A stretch of DNA of 41,844 nt from an uncultured Pelagibacteraceae bacterium (GTDB lineage Bacteria > Pseudomonadota > Alphaproteobacteria > Pelagibacterales > Pelagibacteraceae): positions 1 through 41,844 of the forward strand of contig CABXRS010000009.1 of assembly GCA_902514665.1 (NCBI GenBank), read 5' to 3'. The notes below the pieces were generated by a model, which was not told the DNA's origin, made no database searches, and worked only from the letters and a program-made list of their open reading frames with translations. Positions within the stretch are counted from its first letter, which is position 1. Each line of letters starts with the position of its first letter. The translations under genes were made by a program, and so were the position numbers. Below are positions 26,593-35,009 of the stretch, in pieces.

Positions 26593-27384
26593 ATGTTAAG
26601 AATTATTCCCAATAAAAATAATATTGGGGCTGAGATTGACACTGATCTTCAAAAACTTTCAAAAGAAAATTTTAAAATTATTATGAATGCTCTAAATAAA
26701 TATGGGATGATCTTTTTTAGAAGACAAAATCTTTCTTCTAAACATTATGTTGAGTTTGCTAAAAATTTTGGAAAACTTGCAGATTATCCTAGATTAAAAG
26801 GATTAAACAAAAAATATCCTCAGATAACTGTTGTTCAAAGAAAAGAAAGTGATAAAGGGCCAAGTTTTGGGGAGCAGTTTCACACAGACTCTATTTATAC
26901 AAAAAAACCACCAAGATTTACAATGTTGTTATCAAAATTAGTTCCAAGAAAAGGAAAAGCAAATACCGAATTTTGTTCGCAGTACTATGCTTTTAAAGAT
27001 TTAACAAAATCTATGAAAAGAAAGTTATCAAGCTTAAAGGGTGTCTATTCCTCGGAAGGACCAATTTCAATTACCACAAAAGAGAGAGTGAAAGAGAAGG
27101 GCAAGAAAATAAAAGAATTAAAATCTACCCATAAAATTATAAGAAAAATTAGTTCAAATTATGCAATTTACTCTAGCCCAGGTCATCTAGTTGGATTTCA
27201 GCCAAAAATAAAAAATACAATTAATTTAAAAAAAAAATTGTTCAAACATCAAATTAAAAAAAAATTTCAACATTCATTAGAGTGGGAAAAAAATCAATTA
27301 GCGATTTGGGATAACAGATCCATGTTACATCAAGCAACACCTTTTAAAGGTAATAGAATTATGCACAGAATAACAATTCTTTAA
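26593..27384 (+). CDS. TauD/TfdA-type Fe(II)/2-oxoglutarate dioxygenase
   Basis: A 263-residue double-stranded beta-helix oxygenase. The iron facial triad is visible: His97 and Asp99 in GEQFHTDSIY, and distal His246 in IWDNRSMLHQATPF; Arg259 in MHRITIL should bind 2-oxoglutarate. KYGMIFFRRQNLSSKHYVEFAKNFG is the usual N-terminal pattern. Taurine, quaternary-amine and phenoxy-acid hydroxylases share this fold, so the substrate cannot be named. It overlaps the convergent PQQ-type dehydrogenase stop by four bases. Confidence 0.88.
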   Translation: MLRIIPNKNNIGAEIDTDLQKLSKENFKIIMNALNKYGMIFFRRQNLSSKHYVEFAKNFGKLADYPRLKGLNKKYPQITVVQRKESDKGPSFGEQFHTDSIYTKKPPRFTMLLSKLVPRKGKANTEFCSQYYAFKDLTKSMKRKLSSLKGVYSSEGPISITTKERVKEKGKKIKELKSTHKIIRKISSNYAIYSSPGHLVGFQPKIKNTINLKKKLFKHQIKKKFQHSLEWEKNQLAIWDNRSMLHQATPFKGNRIMHRITIL

Positions 27385-28445
27385 TTTTTCTCCATTAACC
27401 ATAAGTTATCACCTGCTAAAAAATAAATTTTGCCATTTTTAGGATGTACTTGAATGTCTCTTAGTCTTCCAATCTTATCTTTAAAGACTACATTCTCTTT
27501 AACATTAGATAGATTAGAAAAATCAATTGCTCTTAAAGATTTATCTTTTAAAGAAGTTACTAAAGCGAGACCATTCCATTCTTTAAATTCAGAACCCTTG
27601 TAAATTGTTATGGCGCTGGTTGCAATTGAAGGAACCCAATATTTGATAGCTTTTGTAAAGCCAGGCATCCATTTTGGTCCAATTTTGCTTCCTGAATAAT
27701 TTGTTCCACCCCAGCCTAAAATTTTCCATCCATAGTTTTCACCTTTTTTTGCCTCACCAAACCAGTCACCTCCTTTAGCGCCGTGATTACTCATATAAAT
27801 TTTTCCATCATAAGGTGACAATGTTAAACCTTGAGGGTTTCTAATACCTATTTGATATATTTCTGGCAGCCAATCTGATTTTCCCTCAAACTTCGGATTA
27901 TCTTTAGGTATACTTCCATCTAAGTGTATTCTTATAATACTACCCGGATGTTTAGATGGATCTTGTGCAATCATACCTTGTCCTCTCTCACCAGCAGATG
28001 CAAATAAATAATCATCTTTAATAGCAAGTCTTGATCCAAAATGGTAACCAGAGTCTATTGGTGGATTTGCTTGAAAAATATTTTTAAAATTTAATTCTAT
28101 TTTATTTAATTTTGCTTTTGCAATTGACGTGCTGGTTTTCCAATCAACTCTATTCTCGGTATAAGAAATCCAAACAGTATTGTTTTGATAGATAATATCT
28201 AGTAATCCTCCTTGACCATATTCTAAAAAATTTAAATTATGTGGAACTTCTAATAGTTCTTTGGTTTCAACATTTATAATTTTTATTTTCCCACTTTTTT
28301 CCGTAACTATTATTTCATCCTCACTAATAAAAGAAGAGCCCCATGGATCTTTAACTTTAGCAATTTTTTCAAATTTCAAATTTGCAGAAAAACTATTTGA
28401 ACATAGAAAAGTAAAAAAAAATATAGATAAGAAAAACCTAATCAC
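27381..28445 (-). CDS. PQQ-type soluble aldose sugar dehydrogenase family, secreted
   Basis: A six-bladed beta-propeller related to soluble glucose and aldose sugar dehydrogenases (YliI/Asd). Key segments are GYHFGSRLAI (catalytic His), FASAGERGQG, HPGSIIRIHLDGSIPKDNP, QIGIRNPQGLTL, SNHGAKGGDWFGEAKKGENYGW and WVPSIATSAITIYKG. I start at GTG 28445, one base after the SDR stop, giving 354 residues with a clean Sec signal (IRFFLSIFFFTFLCSNSFSA). A longer frame would begin inside the SDR gene. PQQ binding is a family inference; NHGAKGGDW deviates slightly from the usual EHGPRGGDE. Confidence 0.87.
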   Translation of the reverse strand: MIRFFLSIFFFTFLCSNSFSANLKFEKIAKVKDPWGSSFISEDEIIVTEKSGKIKIINVETKELLEVPHNLNFLEYGQGGLLDIIYQNNTVWISYTENRVDWKTSTSIAKAKLNKIELNFKNIFQANPPIDSGYHFGSRLAIKDDYLFASAGERGQGMIAQDPSKHPGSIIRIHLDGSIPKDNPKFEGKSDWLPEIYQIGIRNPQGLTLSPYDGKIYMSNHGAKGGDWFGEAKKGENYGWKILGWGGTNYSGSKIGPKWMPGFTKAIKYWVPSIATSAITIYKGSEFKEWNGLALVTSLKDKSLRAIDFSNLSNVKENVVFKDKIGRLRDIQVHPKNGKIYFLAGDNLWLMEKN

Positions 28446-28446
28446 T

Positions 28447-29157
28447 TTATGAAAGTTTAGACCTACCACCATCAACAGCAATTATCTGACCTGTAACCCA
28501 AGAACTATCTTCAGTAATTAAAAATTTCGCTAACGAAGCTGAGTCTTTACCCTCGCCCAATCTTTTTAAAGGATGAGCCTTTGCGATACCTTCTGCTATC
28601 GCTGTGTTTTTTAACATAGGTTCTGCAATTTTAGATTTTGTTAAGCTTGGAGCAATACAGTTTACTCTAATGTGAGGAGCAAATTCTGCGGCAAGAGAAA
28701 CTGTTAAACCTTCAACAGCTGCTTTTGTAGATGCGATAATAGCATGATTAGTGAAACCCCTTTGTGCAGCTACAGTTGAAAATAAAACAATTGAACCTTT
28801 GTTCTTTTTTAAACTTTCTTGATATCCTTTGATTGCTTCAACAGCTGAATATAAATTAAGCTTCATGCATTTATTAAAGTCTTCTTCTATCACCATACGT
28901 AATGGTTTTAGGTGAATTGAGCCAACGCAATAAGCAATCCCTTTTATTTCTGGTACATCAGTTTTGACTTTTTCTATGAAGCCTTCTTCTAAAACGTCAG
29001 CAACTGTATATGAGCATCCCAGTTTATTTGCGATAGCGCTTACTTCACTTTCGTTCCTTGCGACTAAATGAATGTCATTGCCAGAATTTTTTAATTGTTC
29101 TGATAGGTTAGAACCAATAGATCCTGTCGCACCAAAAATGATATATTTTTCTGACAT
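28447..29157 (-). CDS. SDR-family protein with altered catalytic residues
   Basis: A 236-residue Rossmann-fold protein: IIFGATGSIGSNLSEQL binds NAD(P), followed by AYCVGS, N101 in MKLNLYSAVEAI, and IRVNCIAPSL and VTGQIIAVDGG at the end. Aligning back from Lys145 (STKAAVEGL), the usual Tyr is Ile141 and the usual Ser is Thr128, so the YxxxK motif reads IxxxK. Classical reductase activity is therefore doubtful. It diverges from the photolyase-like gene over 27 bases and precedes the sugar-dehydrogenase gene. Confidence 0.88.
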   Translation of the reverse strand: MSEKYIIFGATGSIGSNLSEQLKNSGNDIHLVARNESEVSAIANKLGCSYTVADVLEEGFIEKVKTDVPEIKGIAYCVGSIHLKPLRMVIEEDFNKCMKLNLYSAVEAIKGYQESLKKNKGSIVLFSTVAAQRGFTNHAIIASTKAAVEGLTVSLAAEFAPHIRVNCIAPSLTKSKIAEPMLKNTAIAEGIAKAHPLKRLGEGKDSASLAKFLITEDSSWVTGQIIAVDGGRSKLS

Positions 29158-29184
29158 AAAAATTTTTATTAGTTATATTTAACT

Positions 29185-30675
29185 ATGAAGTTATTTTTTA
29201 TACTTGGCAATCAATTATTTCCAACAAAATACATTGACCGCTTCAAAAAAGACCATACGTTTTTTATGGCAGAAGATAAAGGTTTATGTACCTATGAAAA
29301 ACACCATAAACAAAAAATTCTATTGTTTCTGTCTTCTATGCGGTCATATGCAGATAATCTCAAGAAAAATAAATTTAAATTAGAATATTTAAAAATTGAA
29401 GATAAAGAATTTAGTGAAGATTATTTTAAAAAATTAAAAAAAATTATTACCCAAAAAAAAATTAAAGAAGTTTCTAGCTTTGAAATAGAAGACAAACCTT
29501 TTGAACAAAAGATTTCCATGTTTTTTAAAAAGGAAAAGATTGATTGGAGTATAATCCAAACACCAATGTTTTTAAATTCTCGTGAAGAATTTAAAAATTA
29601 TTTAGGGAACTCAAAAAAACCATTTATGGCAACTTTTTATAAAGAAGTAAGAAAAAAATCTGGAATATTAATGGGTTCGGATGGTAATCCTGTTGGTGGG
29701 AAGTGGAGTTTTGATGAAGACAATAGGAATAAATTACCTAAAGATATTTCAATACCTAAATTTCCTAAAATTAAAGAAACAAATCACACAAAAAAATTAA
29801 AACCTATTATTGAAAAATTATTCAAAAACCATCCAGGAAGTACAGATAATTTTTGGTTCGCAACAGAATATGATGATGTTGTTAAACTTTTGATTTTTTT
29901 TATAAAAGAGAAATCAAACTTATTTGGTGATTACGAAGATGCCGTAGATCAAAAAGATAATATTCTTTTTCACAGTGCTCTAAGTCCCTATATAAATCTT
30001 GGATTAATAACACCCGAATTTATAATTCAAAAAGTTTTAGAGTTTCACAAAAAAAATAAAATTAGAATGAACTCTCTTGAAGGATATATTCGTCAGGTAA
30101 TTGGTTGGAGGGAATTTATGCGAGGAATTTACCAAAGTTATTCAAAAGAAATGGAAGGTGGAAATTTCTTTAAACAAAATAGAAAAATGAAAATCTCTTG
30201 GTACGAAGGAAATACAGGTCTTCCCCCATTAGACTATGCGATTAAAAATGCTGTTAATCATGGTTGGTCACATCATATAGAAAGATTAATGATTTTATCT
30301 AACATTATGAACTTGTGCGAGATCAAACCTATAATTGTTTACAAATGGTTTATGGAAATGTTTGTAGACTCTTCCGACTGGGTGATGGTTCCAAATGTTT
30401 ATGGGATGGGGCTGTTTAGTGATGGAGGAATTTTTGCAACAAAACCTTATATCTGTGGATCGGCATATTTTATGAAAATGATGGATTTTAAAAAAGGTGA
30501 GTGGTGTAACACCATGGATGGTCTTTATTGGAGATTTATAGACAGAAATAGAAAATTCTTTTTAAAAAATCCGCGTTTATCTATGATGGTTAGGATATTT
30601 GATAAAATGAAAACAGATAGAAAAAAATTAATTTTATCTGAGGCTGAAAAATTTATTAAACAAAATACTGCATAG
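29185..30675 (+). CDS. Photolyase/cryptochrome of the Fe-S (COG3046, PhrB/CryB) class
   Basis: 496 residues: an N-terminal lumazine-type antenna domain (LFFILGNQLFPTKYI) and a C-terminal FAD domain with QVIGWREFMRGIY, HHIERLMILSNIMNLCEI, SSDWVMVPNVYGMGLFSDGG and NTMDGLYWRFIDRNR. Characterised relatives repair (6-4) photoproducts or act as cryptochromes and carry a 4Fe-4S cluster. Here the expected cysteines are mostly absent: TGLPPLD (343-350) has none, the DYC-x-x-C insertion is missing, and only Cys441 (GEWC) aligns. DUF2256 follows as TAGTG. Confidence 0.92.
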   Translation: MKLFFILGNQLFPTKYIDRFKKDHTFFMAEDKGLCTYEKHHKQKILLFLSSMRSYADNLKKNKFKLEYLKIEDKEFSEDYFKKLKKIITQKKIKEVSSFEIEDKPFEQKISMFFKKEKIDWSIIQTPMFLNSREEFKNYLGNSKKPFMATFYKEVRKKSGILMGSDGNPVGGKWSFDEDNRNKLPKDISIPKFPKIKETNHTKKLKPIIEKLFKNHPGSTDNFWFATEYDDVVKLLIFFIKEKSNLFGDYEDAVDQKDNILFHSALSPYINLGLITPEFIIQKVLEFHKKNKIRMNSLEGYIRQVIGWREFMRGIYQSYSKEMEGGNFFKQNRKMKISWYEGNTGLPPLDYAIKNAVNHGWSHHIERLMILSNIMNLCEIKPIIVYKWFMEMFVDSSDWVMVPNVYGMGLFSDGGIFATKPYICGSAYFMKMMDFKKGEWCNTMDGLYWRFIDRNRKFFLKNPRLSMMVRIFDKMKTDRKKLILSEAEKFIKQNTA

Positions 30676-30806
30676 TGAAAAAAGAAAATCTGCCGTCAAA
30701 AATTTGTTTAGTTTGCCAAAGACCCTTTAAATGGAGAAAAAAGTGGAGGTTAAATTGGGATAAAGTTAAGTATTGTTCAAAAAAATGTTCAAATCAAAAA
30801 TTTTAA
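30675..30806 (+). CDS. DUF2256 mini zinc-ribbon protein
   Basis: A 43-residue protein starting at GTG 30675, which overlaps the stop of the photolyase-like gene as TAGTG. It reads KKENLPSKICLVCQRPF then KWRKKWRLNWDKVKYC then SKKCSNQKF, matching the DUF2256 family pattern of two cysteine pairs (C11/C14 and C34/C38), probably one zinc site. Family knowledge: DUF2256 commonly sits beside or is fused to COG3046 photolyase-related proteins. Its function is unknown; a DNA- or partner-binding role is inference. It is too short for routine ORF callers. Confidence 0.9.
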   Translation: MKKENLPSKICLVCQRPFKWRKKWRLNWDKVKYCSKKCSNQKF

Positions 30807-30850
30807 ATTTGTCACAGAGATTAGTTTAAAAAAGAAATTATAAAAATCCT

Positions 30851-32308
30851 ATGAATAAAATTGTTTGGTTTAGATATGATTTAAGATTAATTGACAACGA
30901 TGCTTTTTTAAATGCAATTAAAAATGGAAATATTTTACCAATTTATATATTTGATAAAGGTTATTTTAAGTTAGAAGTTTCTAGTAGTTTTCATTTAAAA
31001 TTCATAATTGAGTCACTTAATGAACTCGACAACAAATTACAAAAAGAATTCGGTACAAACCTAAATATATATTACGGAGATACTTTAGAAATATTAAAAA
31101 AAATTATAGAAAAATTTAAGATCAATGAGGTTTTTTCAAATAAAATATTTAAGAACAAATATTTAAATGATTTAGATTTAAATCTAGAAAAATTTTTTAT
31201 TTTAAAAAATGTCAAGTGGAATTTTTATAATCAATTTGGAATTCAATTAAATCATAGAGAAAGATACAAATGGTCTGCTAACTGGAATAAATTCGTAAAT
31301 AGTGAATTAACTGCTGGTAAGTCAAATTGTAAATTTTTATTTGATCAAAAGTTAGATAATTTTGACATTATTGAAACAAATGAAATAGATAGTAAACTAA
31401 TACAAAAGGGTGGTAGAAAGAATGCGTTAGAATTATTGGATAGCTTTTTAGACTCAAGATCAGAGAATTACCAAAAAGAGATGTCTTCACCTATAACTGG
31501 TGAAAAATCCTGTTCAAGATTAAGTCCTCATATTACATATGGAAATATTTCTCTTAAAGAAATATACAACAAATTAAAAAAAAAAATCGATACTATTGAG
31601 TCTTATTCAAATAAAAAGTCATTATTATCTTTTAAAAGTAGATTAGCTTGGCACTGCCATTTTATCCAAAAATTGTATGATGAACCTGAAATTGAATTTA
31701 CTAATTTAAATAAGGCTTATGATGGACTGAGAGAAAATGACTTTAATGAAGACTACTTTTTAGCTTGGAAGAAAGGCAAAACTGGATTTCCATTTGTTGA
31801 TGCCTGTATGCGTTATTTAATTAAAACAGGTTGGATTAATTTTAGAATGAGAGCAATGCTTGTGTCTTTTGCTTCATATCAGCTTTGGCTAGATTGGAAA
31901 AAAACTTCAAAACACATGGCTAAACTATTTACAGATTATGAGCCTGGTATCCATTACTCTCAATTTCAAATGCAATCAGGCACAACTGGAATAAACTCTA
32001 TTAGAATTTACAATCCAATCAAACAATCTTTTGATCAAGATGTTGATGGTAAATTCATACGTAAATGGGTGCCAGAATTAAGGGGTATTCCAGATAAATT
32101 GGTTCACGAACCATGGAAATTGACTTATCTGGATCAAAAAGGTTTGGGAATAGAGATTGGTACTGACTACCCTTCACCAATTGTTGATAATAAGATTTCT
32201 ACTAAGTTAGCAAAAGATAAGATATGGAATATTAAAAAATCTACAAAATCGAAAATTCTATCCAAAGAAATTTTAAATAAACATGCGAGCTTGTCGTTAA
32301 GAAGATAG
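30851..32308 (+). CDS. Cryptochrome/photolyase-family flavoprotein with atypical FAD pocket
   Basis: 485 residues: a Rossmann antenna domain starting KIVWFRYDLRLIDND, and a FAD domain with SRLSPHITYGNISLKEI, SRLAWHCHFIQKLYDEPEIEF, WKKGKTGFPFVDACMRYLIKTGW, FRMRAMLVSFASYQLW and IRKWVPELRGIP. The motif after the FAD-contact Asp reads TDYEPGIHYSQFQMQSG (361-377), where classical CPD photolyases have a Asn-rich N-x-x-x-WQW segment. This matches a large bacterial subgroup often annotated just as FAD-binding photolyase; repair versus signalling is open. Confidence 0.92.
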   Translation: MNKIVWFRYDLRLIDNDAFLNAIKNGNILPIYIFDKGYFKLEVSSSFHLKFIIESLNELDNKLQKEFGTNLNIYYGDTLEILKKIIEKFKINEVFSNKIFKNKYLNDLDLNLEKFFILKNVKWNFYNQFGIQLNHRERYKWSANWNKFVNSELTAGKSNCKFLFDQKLDNFDIIETNEIDSKLIQKGGRKNALELLDSFLDSRSENYQKEMSSPITGEKSCSRLSPHITYGNISLKEIYNKLKKKIDTIESYSNKKSLLSFKSRLAWHCHFIQKLYDEPEIEFTNLNKAYDGLRENDFNEDYFLAWKKGKTGFPFVDACMRYLIKTGWINFRMRAMLVSFASYQLWLDWKKTSKHMAKLFTDYEPGIHYSQFQMQSGTTGINSIRIYNPIKQSFDQDVDGKFIRKWVPELRGIPDKLVHEPWKLTYLDQKGLGIEIGTDYPSPIVDNKISTKLAKDKIWNIKKSTKSKILSKEILNKHASLSLRR

Positions 32309-32312
32309 AATT

Positions 32313-32837
32313 ATGAATTTAGAAAAATATAGATGGAAAAGTAGAATTTTATTTGTAAGTACTCCAAACTTTAAGGAAAAATCTTATCAAAAAGTAAAAA
32401 AATTATATCAAAGCAAGATTAAGGAATTTCATAAAAGATATGTAAAATTGATTTGCAAATCTAATAAAAACAAAACTTTTTCAATTAATCTTATTGGTTT
32501 TGATGGGAAATCAAAAAAAATAATGAATGATTTAAAGCCCAAACTAGTTTTCCAAATAATTGACAAGATGCCATTAGGTAAAAAAATTAAACCAATTAAC
32601 CTATCTTTATATTCTGATTATAATCCTAAAACCACAACGCCTGGATTGGGATTTAAAAATAAAGAAAAAGCTTTATTTACAATTAATAAAATTAAAAATA
32701 GATCCACAAAGTATCAAGTAAATGTAGTTTCGACCATGCTTGGTAGAGCCAAAAATCATCCAAACAAAACTAAAGACATGGGTGGCGCCATAAAAGTATT
32801 TGAAGATTGGTTGAAACAATATAAGAGAAAAAAATGA
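32313..32837 (+). CDS. DUF4174-like protein with an extra C-terminal domain
   Basis: 174 residues, no signal peptide. The first ~95 resemble DUF4174: KYRWKSRILFVSTPNFKEKSY, KRYVKLI and FSINLIGFDGKSKKIMNDL with VFQIIDKMPLGKK. The second half (LGFKNKEKALFTINKIKNRS, VNVVSTMLGRAKNHPNKTKDMG, AIKVFEDWLKQYK) is a separate helical module that I cannot name. It lies four bases after the cryptochrome gene and overlaps the FG-GAP gene by four bases (ATGA). Role unknown. Confidence 0.7.
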   Translation: MNLEKYRWKSRILFVSTPNFKEKSYQKVKKLYQSKIKEFHKRYVKLICKSNKNKTFSINLIGFDGKSKKIMNDLKPKLVFQIIDKMPLGKKIKPINLSLYSDYNPKTTTPGLGFKNKEKALFTINKIKNRSTKYQVNVVSTMLGRAKNHPNKTKDMGGAIKVFEDWLKQYKRKK

Positions 32838-34276
32838 AAAGTAAGACGTCTAATTTTTTAAATAAAATAATAATTTTAACAATTTTAATGATACCCAACA
32901 TTGTTAATGCTGATTTTTTTGAGGATATAACTGATAAAATTGTAGATAATCCAAAAAGACTTAGTTATGGCATTTCTGTTGCTGATATAAATCAAAATGG
33001 AAAATATGAATTTATAGTTACAGGATTTGGTTATCCTAATTTAGCTTTATCATATGATAGTGGAAAATTAATTAATATTGCTAATCAAAATGTACTTTCT
33101 GATGAATCTAGAAAAACTATTGGTGTTGCAGCATGTGATGTTGATAGGGATGGTTATGAGGAAATATATTTTCTTAACACAGACACATATAGCGGAACAA
33201 AAAAATATTCAGACAGACTTATAGATTTAGAAGAAAATAAGTTTTTAGACATGTTCGAAATTGAAAAAAATAAAGAGGATTTAAATTTAACAGCAGGAAG
33301 GTCGGTTGCGTGTGTGGATAGAAAAGGTAATGGCGAATATGGCCTCTACGTATCAAATTACGGTGGACCATCAAGGTTTTATGAGATTGAAGATAAAAAG
33401 ATTAGGGACAAATCAGTTAGTTTAAATTTAGATAAGGTTACAGGTGGAAGGGCAGTTGTTTCAGGGCATATTTTAACAGATAGATCTGATATTTTTGCAG
33501 CAAATGAAAGAGGTGCAAATTTTCTTTTGAAAAATAATAATGGGGTTTTTGAAGACGTGGCTTTTGATTATCGAGTAGATGATGTGATCCAAAATGGAAG
33601 AGGTACTGCACTATCTGACATACTTTATCGAGGAAGATTAGATATAATAAGTGGAAACTGGCAGGGTTATCACAGAGCCTACGCTTTAAAAGATAATCAA
33701 TTTAAAGATATAGGCAATAGTAAATTTGATAAACCTTCTAGAATTCGAACCATTATATCTGCTGATTTTGATAATGACGGTTATGATGAAGTCTTCATGA
33801 ATAACATAGCTGAGCCTAACAAGTTATTTAGGATAAAAGACAATGGAGTTTTTGAGGAAATAATACTGGAAACAGGCCTTGAACCTGATGGGTTTGGCAC
33901 AGGAGCTGCAGTTGCTGACATTGATGATGATGGCATTTTAGAATTACTAGTTTCTCGTGGTGAAAGTAAAGAACAGCCATTAACTTTATATAAAGCAAAA
34001 GTTCATAAACAGAGCAAATATTTGAGAATTAAACCTCTCAATAAATTTGGAGCGCCAGCAAGAGGTGCAACAGTTACATTGCTTACAAATCAGAGAAAAC
34101 ATTCAAAAACTATTGATGCTGGATCTGGTTATTTGTGTCAAATGGAGCCTGTGGCACATTACGGAATTAGAAAAAATGAAAAAAATCTTAAAGTAGAAGT
34201 TAAATGGACTGATGGTACTAAAAACTTATTTAAAATAACTTCCTTAAATAAAACAGTTACTATAAAACAAAAATGA
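32834..34276 (+). CDS. Secreted FG-GAP / ASPIC-UnbV (CRTAC1-like) protein
   Basis: 480 residues with a Sec signal (IIILTILMIPNIVNA before DFFED). Integrin-like beta-propeller blades carry calcium loops DINQNGKYE (51-), DVDRDGYEE (102-), DFDNDGYDE and DIDDDGILE. The C-terminal ASPIC/UnbV domain is clear in GAPARGATVTLLTN, IDAGSGYLCQMEPVAHYGI and VEVKWTDGTKNLF. Bacterial members are secreted or periplasmic and mostly uncharacterised. It is bracketed by ATGA overlaps with both neighbours, implying a coupled pair with the Cys-rich protein. Confidence 0.9.
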   Translation: MKSKTSNFLNKIIILTILMIPNIVNADFFEDITDKIVDNPKRLSYGISVADINQNGKYEFIVTGFGYPNLALSYDSGKLINIANQNVLSDESRKTIGVAACDVDRDGYEEIYFLNTDTYSGTKKYSDRLIDLEENKFLDMFEIEKNKEDLNLTAGRSVACVDRKGNGEYGLYVSNYGGPSRFYEIEDKKIRDKSVSLNLDKVTGGRAVVSGHILTDRSDIFAANERGANFLLKNNNGVFEDVAFDYRVDDVIQNGRGTALSDILYRGRLDIISGNWQGYHRAYALKDNQFKDIGNSKFDKPSRIRTIISADFDNDGYDEVFMNNIAEPNKLFRIKDNGVFEEIILETGLEPDGFGTGAAVADIDDDGILELLVSRGESKEQPLTLYKAKVHKQSKYLRIKPLNKFGAPARGATVTLLTNQRKHSKTIDAGSGYLCQMEPVAHYGIRKNEKNLKVEVKWTDGTKNLFKITSLNKTVTIKQK

Positions 34277-34962
34277 AAAAAATCTTATCTAAATTCATTT
34301 TAATTTTCTCTATATTTTTTCAATTTGAGTCATTCGCAGAAGAAAAAAATTATCATAAAGAATTAATTACTGATTGGTCTAGAATATTTCCAGATCAAAA
34401 TAGAAATGCAGCTGGACCAAAGTTTTTTAAGTATATTATAGATAAAGAAATTACTTATAAAGATTTTACAGAATTTAATAAATTATATTGTGCAGTTTCT
34501 GGATCATTAATTGACCCAAATAGCGAACCAGATTTTCTATATGCGAAAGAGAGCAGAACTGGGGAAAAAATTTGTGGTGATTACTATAAGTGCTGTATTC
34601 CTTGCTCGTGCGATATAATGAAATATTCTGAAGTTGAAAAGATGACTCATAAGTTTTTAGATGGTTTAAAAGATTTTTATGTATTCACCATCAGAAATCC
34701 TTGCAAGAAGAAAGATTTTCCAGACAGGGTGAATAAAGATTACTTTTGTGATGGAGAAAAAATCAACAATAGTCAAGTCTATAATCTTAATGATCGAGTA
34801 GTAATAGGCTTATTACATGAAGGAAGAAGCTGTAAAAAAGAAGAGATAGATTTTGTAAAAAGTCACCAAGTAACTGGAAGGTTTTGTGAATTACGAAATA
34901 ATACTCCTTTAGAAAATTTAAAAACTGGAATGGGTGATATATTTATAAAGCTTGCCAGATAA
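34273..34962 (+). CDS. Secreted cysteine-rich protein of unknown family
   Basis: 229 residues with a signal peptide (ILSKFILIFSIFFQFESFA). The mature part has ten Cys, clustered in KICGDYYKCCIPCSCD plus LYC, NPC, YFC, RSC and RFC; an even number suits up to five disulfides or a metal site. TFD- or thioredoxin-type CxxC is not convincing. The VIGLLHEG and VTGRFCELRN segments look conserved but I do not recognise the family. Its start overlaps the FG-GAP gene stop (ATGA), so the two are likely made together in the periplasm. Confidence 0.75.
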   Translation: MKKILSKFILIFSIFFQFESFAEEKNYHKELITDWSRIFPDQNRNAAGPKFFKYIIDKEITYKDFTEFNKLYCAVSGSLIDPNSEPDFLYAKESRTGEKICGDYYKCCIPCSCDIMKYSEVEKMTHKFLDGLKDFYVFTIRNPCKKKDFPDRVNKDYFCDGEKINNSQVYNLNDRVVIGLLHEGRSCKKEEIDFVKSHQVTGRFCELRNNTPLENLKTGMGDIFIKLAR

Positions 34963-35009
34963 TATTATTTAATTTGTTCAAAGAACTGTTCTGAGCTAAG
35001 CTGAATTTA

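Noticed and set aside
28446-28481. ATG start for the sugar dehydrogenase at 28481
   Set aside because: It lies inside the SDR gene and spoils the signal peptide; GTG 28445 gives a clean one.
34963-35009. Regulatory hairpin between the Cys-rich gene and the amidotransferase
   Set aside because: Only short imperfect complementarity (AGCT/AAGCT) is present, with no T tract.
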